Source: Candidatus Thiomargarita nelsonii (GTDB lineage: Bacteria > Pseudomonadota > Gammaproteobacteria > Beggiatoales > Beggiatoaceae). From it: DNA of 64,000 nt. Made by a program: the position numbers and the translations under genes. Below are positions 60,165 to 64,000 of the stretch, one piece after another. Position 1 is the stretch's first letter. The number at the start of each line of letters is the position of its first letter. The stretch spans positions 1 to 64,000 of the forward strand of contig JSZA02000014.1 of assembly GCA_000785145.2 (NCBI GenBank), written 5' to 3'. The notes beneath the pieces were generated by a model, which worked only from the letters and a program-made list of their open reading frames with translations, searched no databases and had not been told where the DNA came from.

Positions 60165-60347
60165 ATGTTGCCTTTGGTTTTAAAACATTTGACTAGCAAT
60201 GATTTACCAGCAAAATGGGCAAAGCAGTTGCCAACTGGGCAGGTGGTAATTGTGACAGAAAAATTGGTGCCTAAGCAATCAAATATAGAACAAAGTCATA
60301 CTCCTTTGTTTGGTATTTGGCGTGATTATGAAGCTACTCAAAATTGA
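60165..60347 (+). CDS. small antitoxin-like protein
   Basis: 60 residues. The end HTPLFGIWRDYEAT resembles the C-terminal toxin-binding tail of Phd/AbrB-type antitoxins (PxFGxWxD). The N-terminal part (PLVLKHLTSNDLPAKWAKQL, GQVVIVTEKL) is too short for a firm assignment. TAGGAG lies 12 bases before the ATG. No toxin gene follows; a compound palindrome begins at once, so the partner may have been lost. Confidence 0.5.
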   Translation: MLPLVLKHLTSNDLPAKWAKQLPTGQVVIVTEKLVPKQSNIEQSHTPLFGIWRDYEATQN

Positions 60348-60348
60348 T

Positions 60349-60534
60349 TATACTCCACACGTTCACAATTTGAACTTTCGTTGTTTCGGGAATGGAGCAT
60401 AGCGGATTTCCCGAAACGAAGATCGCTACGCTAAACTGAAACTTAGTCGCACAATGGTTTCGGGAAATCCGCTACGCTCCATTCCCGAAACAACCAACCA
60501 AAAAAAAGTTCAGTTTGTGAACGTGTGGAGTATA
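60349..60534. repeat. nested inverted-repeat element
   Basis: Outer arms TATACTCCACACGTTCACAA (from 60349) and its near-complement ending at 60534 enclose two TTTCGGG palindromes in opposite orientation (60383-60417 and 60457-60491). The whole 186-bp unit is one large imperfect palindrome. Confidence 0.85.
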
Positions 60535-60685
60535 TACTGGGCATTTTAGGAGACGTAATAGAAAAATAATGGCTGTTTAATTATATTATATTTTTTGCTC
60601 TTTTTTTTTAATCCCGTGATTTCTCCTAATCTGGTTTTAAAAAGCACCCGACAAATAGCTCCTTATCAAGCCCCTAAGAATAATT

Positions 60686-62005
60686 ATGTTAATAAGATTC
60701 ACCGTAGAGAACTTTTTATCCTTTAATCAAAGGATAGACTTTAATATGATTGCCTCTAATGAGGCGAATTTAAATCATCATATTATCAAGGGCAAGTCTG
60801 AAAATGACATTGATTTATTGAGAACCTCTATTATTTATGGCACGAATGCTTCAGGAAAATCTAATTTGATCAAAGCAATGGCATTTGCGAGACATTTTAT
60901 TGTTAATGGTGTACCGAAAAATGAAAATATAGAAATCCACCACTTTAAATTAGATAAAAGGCAACAGCCATCAAGATTTGAATTTGAATTTCGCTATCAA
61001 AGCAAGCAATACGCTTATGGTTTTGTGATAGACAAAAAACAAGTTAATGAAGAATGGCTTTTTGAAATAGGGCATCAATCAGAAGTATCTATTTTTGAAC
61101 GCTCACAAAATGGCATTCGCTTTAACTTTGCTTATGATCTTTTATCAAAGATAGCCAAACAAGAATTGCTATATGAAGCCAATCATACCCGAAAAAATTT
61201 GCTGTTTCTCACTAATTGTAAAGAGCGAGAAATAGAACAATTTGAAATGATTTATAAATGGTTTGATGAAGTTTTGAATATTATTCTTCCTACTTCCAAG
61301 CCGGTAAACATAGCTATTCAAACACATACCGATTTTAAAATGTTTTTCAGTCACATCTTAAAATCATTTGATTTAGGCATAAATCAAATTTCTTTTGATA
61401 CCATTAATTTTGAAAAAACGACGCAAATACCAGAGACAATAAAGGAAAAAGTCAGGAAAAATTTTCCTTATGGGGAAAATAAGGCATATTTTGTACCCAC
61501 GTCTGAATTTTTTGTGATTGAAGAAGATAGTGCTGGACAGTTAAAAGCTTCAAAACTCACCACCAATCGATCCGACGAGGACAATGATTTGGTCGCTTTT
61601 GAAATATCAGAAGAATCTGATGGCACCCAAAGGCTTATAGATTTTATTCCAATGCTAATAGGATTGTCTCAGGGCAAAGTTTTTGTTGTCGATGAAATTG
61701 AAAGTAGTTTACACGCTTTACTTATTAAGAAGCTATTTGATTTTATGTTAAATAGTCAAATATATGTCAATATGGAAAGCCAATTAATTGCTACCACGCA
61801 CGAGATTTTCCTGTTAGATGTCAAAAAATTATTCAGAAAAGATGAAATATGGTTTATCAAAAAACGTCACAATAGAGAGTCTCGACTTTATTCCTTAGCT
61901 TATGCGGAGGTTGATAATTTAGATCTTATGAAAGGATATATTAATGGTAGGTTTGGCGCAATACCTTTTATTAGCAACATAAAAGAATTAGGATGGGAGA
62001 CATAA
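60686..62005 (+). CDS. RloA-like AAA ATPase (defence-type)
   Basis: 439 residues of the AAA_15/21 ABC-type ATPase group. Starts MLIRFTVENFLSFNQRIDFN, Walker A YGTNASGKSN (51-60), signature-like region SEESDGTQRLIDFIPM, Walker B GKVFVVDEIESSLH, and a switch His in LIATTHE. The gene is followed after 3 bases by a RloB-like gene. RloA/RloB-type pairs (also called AbiL-like) are linked to abortive infection and to restriction loci. The ATPase would sense or load, and the RloB partner carries a Toprim-like nuclease fold (inference from family). Confidence 0.88.
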   Translation: MLIRFTVENFLSFNQRIDFNMIASNEANLNHHIIKGKSENDIDLLRTSIIYGTNASGKSNLIKAMAFARHFIVNGVPKNENIEIHHFKLDKRQQPSRFEFEFRYQSKQYAYGFVIDKKQVNEEWLFEIGHQSEVSIFERSQNGIRFNFAYDLLSKIAKQELLYEANHTRKNLLFLTNCKEREIEQFEMIYKWFDEVLNIILPTSKPVNIAIQTHTDFKMFFSHILKSFDLGINQISFDTINFEKTTQIPETIKEKVRKNFPYGENKAYFVPTSEFFVIEEDSAGQLKASKLTTNRSDEDNDLVAFEISEESDGTQRLIDFIPMLIGLSQGKVFVVDEIESSLHALLIKKLFDFMLNSQIYVNMESQLIATTHEIFLLDVKKLFRKDEIWFIKKRHNRESRLYSLAYAEVDNLDLMKGYINGRFGAIPFISNIKELGWET

Positions 62006-62008
62006 AGA

Positions 62009-62824
62009 GTGCCAAGAGAAACGCCAAAAAACCATTATCGTAGAACTTCTGATTTTATCAATACCAAACTCTATGTCATTGCCACTGAAGGTTATCATAC
62101 GGAGTACCAATACTTTACGGCTTTGAAAAAACAATACAGCGAGAAATTTGACGAAAGAAACTTACATGTAGAAATCTTACGCCGCCCGGCACAACAACAT
62201 GGAAAATCTTCTCCAAAATCGACAGAACAGATGTTAGAAGAATTTCTTGAGGATAATCAAGATTATGATTTTCAAAAAGATCGTGATGAATTGTGGCTTA
62301 TAATAGATACTGACACATGGGAACAAAAAACGATTCTCCAATTAGCAGATAAATGTCAGTTTGATACACTTTACCATCTTGGGATCAGTAATCCTTGTTT
62401 TGAAATCTGGTTGATTTTACATCTTGCCGATTCCAATCAAGATGTAAGAACATATTGTTTGACTGAGAAACATAAAAGAAATGCTCCCCATATCAAGAAA
62501 TGTGTTGAAAGCCTAGAAAATAACAACAGCGATAATTTTAGTATAAAAAGCTGTCTTGAAATTGTTAAAATTAATAAGCGCTCTCAAGCATGTAAGCAAT
62601 TACAAAATCTTATAAATAATTATAATCACTTGTCATCTATGGAGGAACTTATTGATTACATTCCTCAAGCCATCTCAAGAGCAAAAGCGTTGAGTGAATG
62701 TGATCCTAATAACGACAATTATCTCAAAAATATTTGTACCAGTGTTTACAAATTATTAGAAAGATTAACTACTTTGAGCATTACCGTGTTCGATTTATTA
62801 CCAAACAGAATGTTTGGATTGTGA
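62009..62824 (+). CDS. RloB-like protein (Toprim-type putative nuclease)
   Basis: 271 residues. The start FINTKLYVIATEGYHTEYQY has the conserved Glu of the first Toprim-like strand, DELWLIIDTDTWEQK supplies the DxD-type acidic motif, and GISNPCFEIWLILHL is the typical RloB segment. Starts with GTG 62009, 3 bases after the RloA-like stop, so the two are co-translated. Probable effector of the pair. Confidence 0.88.
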   Translation: MPRETPKNHYRRTSDFINTKLYVIATEGYHTEYQYFTALKKQYSEKFDERNLHVEILRRPAQQHGKSSPKSTEQMLEEFLEDNQDYDFQKDRDELWLIIDTDTWEQKTILQLADKCQFDTLYHLGISNPCFEIWLILHLADSNQDVRTYCLTEKHKRNAPHIKKCVESLENNNSDNFSIKSCLEIVKINKRSQACKQLQNLINNYNHLSSMEELIDYIPQAISRAKALSECDPNNDNYLKNICTSVYKLLERLTTLSITVFDLLPNRMFGL

Positions 62825-63156
62825 ACTCATAATCAGTGTGAAATGGGAACGCCCAAAGCTAAAGCTTTGGACTCCAATTCACCCTATTTGCAATCCCGTC
62901 CAAAACCGATTTTTCGGCACAAATCCGCACTGGTGGCATTGATAGCAAGGTTTTAAATCCTTATGTAAAACCAAAAGCCAATTTATTTCAAATAGATAAA
63001 ATTAGCGATACCGATTTAGCCAGCTTAATCAATACCCAAAGCACAGTTGAACTCACCAAGTTTTTGTTAGAAGAAATGCAGCAAATCGCGCCGCTTTCTG
63101 AGAATTTAATGGTTTTTTTGCGCCAAGATGATTTATTAGGGCAAGCTATGTTGTGA
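62825..63156 (+). pseudogene. unrecognised gene remnant after repeats
   Basis: After an AGTCC-type palindrome (62851-62875), an open stretch without start codon runs from about 62930 to the stop at 63154-63156 (KVLNPYVKPKANLFQIDKIS, then LTKFLLEEMQQIAPLSENLM). It looks like the end of a gene whose beginning is gone. I do not recognise the family. Confidence 0.5.
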
Positions 63157-63171
63157 TTTTATTTAATCAAC

Positions 63172-63711
63172 AACAGATGTTGAAAAAGGTTATTCGTTAT
63201 CAAATTAACGGAATGAAAGAGGAAAAGCAGATTGAAATTATATTTGAAGATGTAGTTTTAAAAAAAGGGAAAAATCGGGAATGGCTATTTCGGAATCAAT
63301 GCCATTAAGTTAAGGGGCAACCATAAAGGATTGCCCCTACAAAAACGGCATTTTCCGTAGGGGCGGGCAACCACAAGGGATTGCCCCTACTGAAGTGGTT
63401 GCCCTTAACTAAATGGCATTGTATTTCGGAATACCATCGCAACGTTAGAAGATGGCAGTAAAGGAGGATACATAGCTAAAGGTGAATTAGATTTAGAATT
63501 TCCTCACCAAAATGCTTTAAAGAAAGAGTATTTTGATTATCAAAATGACTGTAATACTTTAGGATTAATAGTCTATAACTACTTAAAGTATCATAAATCC
63601 GCTCCTATTGAATATCGAATAATCGGTGGAATTTTAGTCTCTCTTTTAGAGAATAAGCATTTTCAGAAGGATACGCCTAGATTAGCTTCACAGCCGAGAA
63701 CATTATCTTAG
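63172..63711 (+). pseudogene. unrecognised gene disrupted by a MITE
   Basis: The left part (63172-63296, QQQMLKKVIRYQINGMKEEK, KNREWLFRN) and the right part (63425-63711, NTIATLEDGSKGGYIAKGEL, DLEFPHQNALKKEYF) are in a single frame once the 125-bp MITE and one copy of the 11-bp target site are removed. The original protein thus read through this point. It ends at TAG 63709-63711. The family is unknown to me. Confidence 0.75.
63286..63432. mobile_element. 125-bp MITE with 11-bp target duplication, inside a gene
   Basis: The element at 63297-63421 (CAATGCCATTAAGTTAAGG ... AACTAAATGGCATTG) is flanked by TATTTCGGAAT at 63286-63296 and 63422-63432. It is slightly longer than the 106-bp copies because of extra internal GGGCAACC material. 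Confidence 0.92.
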
Positions 63712-63940
63712 ATGATTTACATACAGATATTCGCTCTTGATTGCCTTCAGCTTTTGCTTGGCGGTTGTTTGTTAAATTGGTATTATTATAGTTTTCTTGT
63801 CTGAATCAGGATTGACAGTATTTTAGGATTGACAGGAGAAAAGACAATAAAGACAAAAACATATTTATTTTAATCCTGTCAATTCATTCTGAAAATCATG
63901 ATTCAGACAATTAATGTTCTGAAATACTAGGAGAATAGTA

Positions 63941-64000
63941 ATGTTAAGAAAATCAAATCAGCTCAATATTATGCTAAATGAAGTACTATTAGCTCAATTA
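63941..64000 (+). CDS. start of a gene running off the window
   Basis: ATG 63941, preceded by TAGGAG at 11 bases, reads MLRKSNQLNIMLNEVLLAQL with no stop before the end. Too short to assign. The preceding 63712-63940 contains ATCCTGTCAATTC-type repeats and no gene. Confidence 0.5.
   Translation, partial: MLRKSNQLNIMLNEVLLAQL

Overview
The window looks like a chromosomal segment of a large-genome, repeat-rich gammaproteobacterium, most probably a sulfur oxidiser of the Beggiatoa/Thioploca/Thiomargarita type (Thiotrichales). This is inference: it rests on an AT-rich base composition, intergenic spaces packed with short palindromes and small inverted-repeat elements, many secreted caspase-fold proteins, a pyrophosphate-type phosphofructokinase, and an rpsU-yqeY-dnaG-rpoD operon. 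No rRNA or species marker is present.

Layout. 0-2.2 kb: a diversity-generating retroelement (DGR) with an HRDC-domain gene, an avd gene broken by a palindrome, a reverse transcriptase with a frameshifted 5' end, and a GC-rich template repeat that reads as the end of a formylglycine-generating-enzyme (FGE)-type domain. No target gene lies in the window. 2.5-9.2 kb: an OmpA-like protein, a DUF4384-like secreted protein, a membrane protein, a DsbD/TlpA-like thiol-redox pair and FxsA. 9.6-26.9 kb: an accessory block of secreted proteins. It holds an outer-membrane barrel with a lipoprotein metacaspase, two paralogous unknown secreted proteins, an intact clostripain-family protease followed by a paralogue that has lost both catalytic residues, and a tandemly duplicated unit (LRR-caspase fusion, OmpA-like gene, PD-(D/E)XK-like gene). 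The second copy of that unit is decaying. 27-35.5 kb: WGR-domain ligase, PPi-phosphofructokinase, EEP-family hydrolase, a subtilisin with Calx-beta domains, and an Rpn-family nuclease. 35.9-40.2 kb: pyruvate carboxylase overlapping its biotin ligase. 40.8-46.5 kb: a broken ATPase, a HipBA-type module, an unknown conserved-looking protein, a promoter followed by an RNA with a permuted tRNA-like domain (a candidate bacterial Y RNA), a divergent tRNA-Gly, and a PIN-like/UPF0175 pair. 46.5-48.8 kb: a FetAB-type exporter with CBS and PII-like regulators. 48.9-56.2 kb: the macromolecular-synthesis operon, with a group II intron inside yqeY. 56.4-64 kb: an ion-channel-like remnant, a GH57 enzyme, carA, a small antitoxin-like gene, a RloA/RloB-type defence pair, a gene disrupted by a MITE, and the start of one further gene.

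Two themes run through the window. First, small mobile DNA is very active. One MITE family shows clean 11-bp target duplications at three sites. A frequent 35-bp palindrome sits in avd, and two perfect 48-50 bp hairpins sit in a PIN gene and in the intron-encoded reverse transcriptase. Second, RNA-based systems cluster here: the DGR, the group II intron, the tRNA-mimic RNA and an end-joining-type ligase. The tRNA-mimic RNA at about 45.1-45.35 kb is the most interesting candidate. Its long stem, anticodon-like stem, T arm, closed acceptor-like hairpin and D arm can all be read directly from complementary segments.
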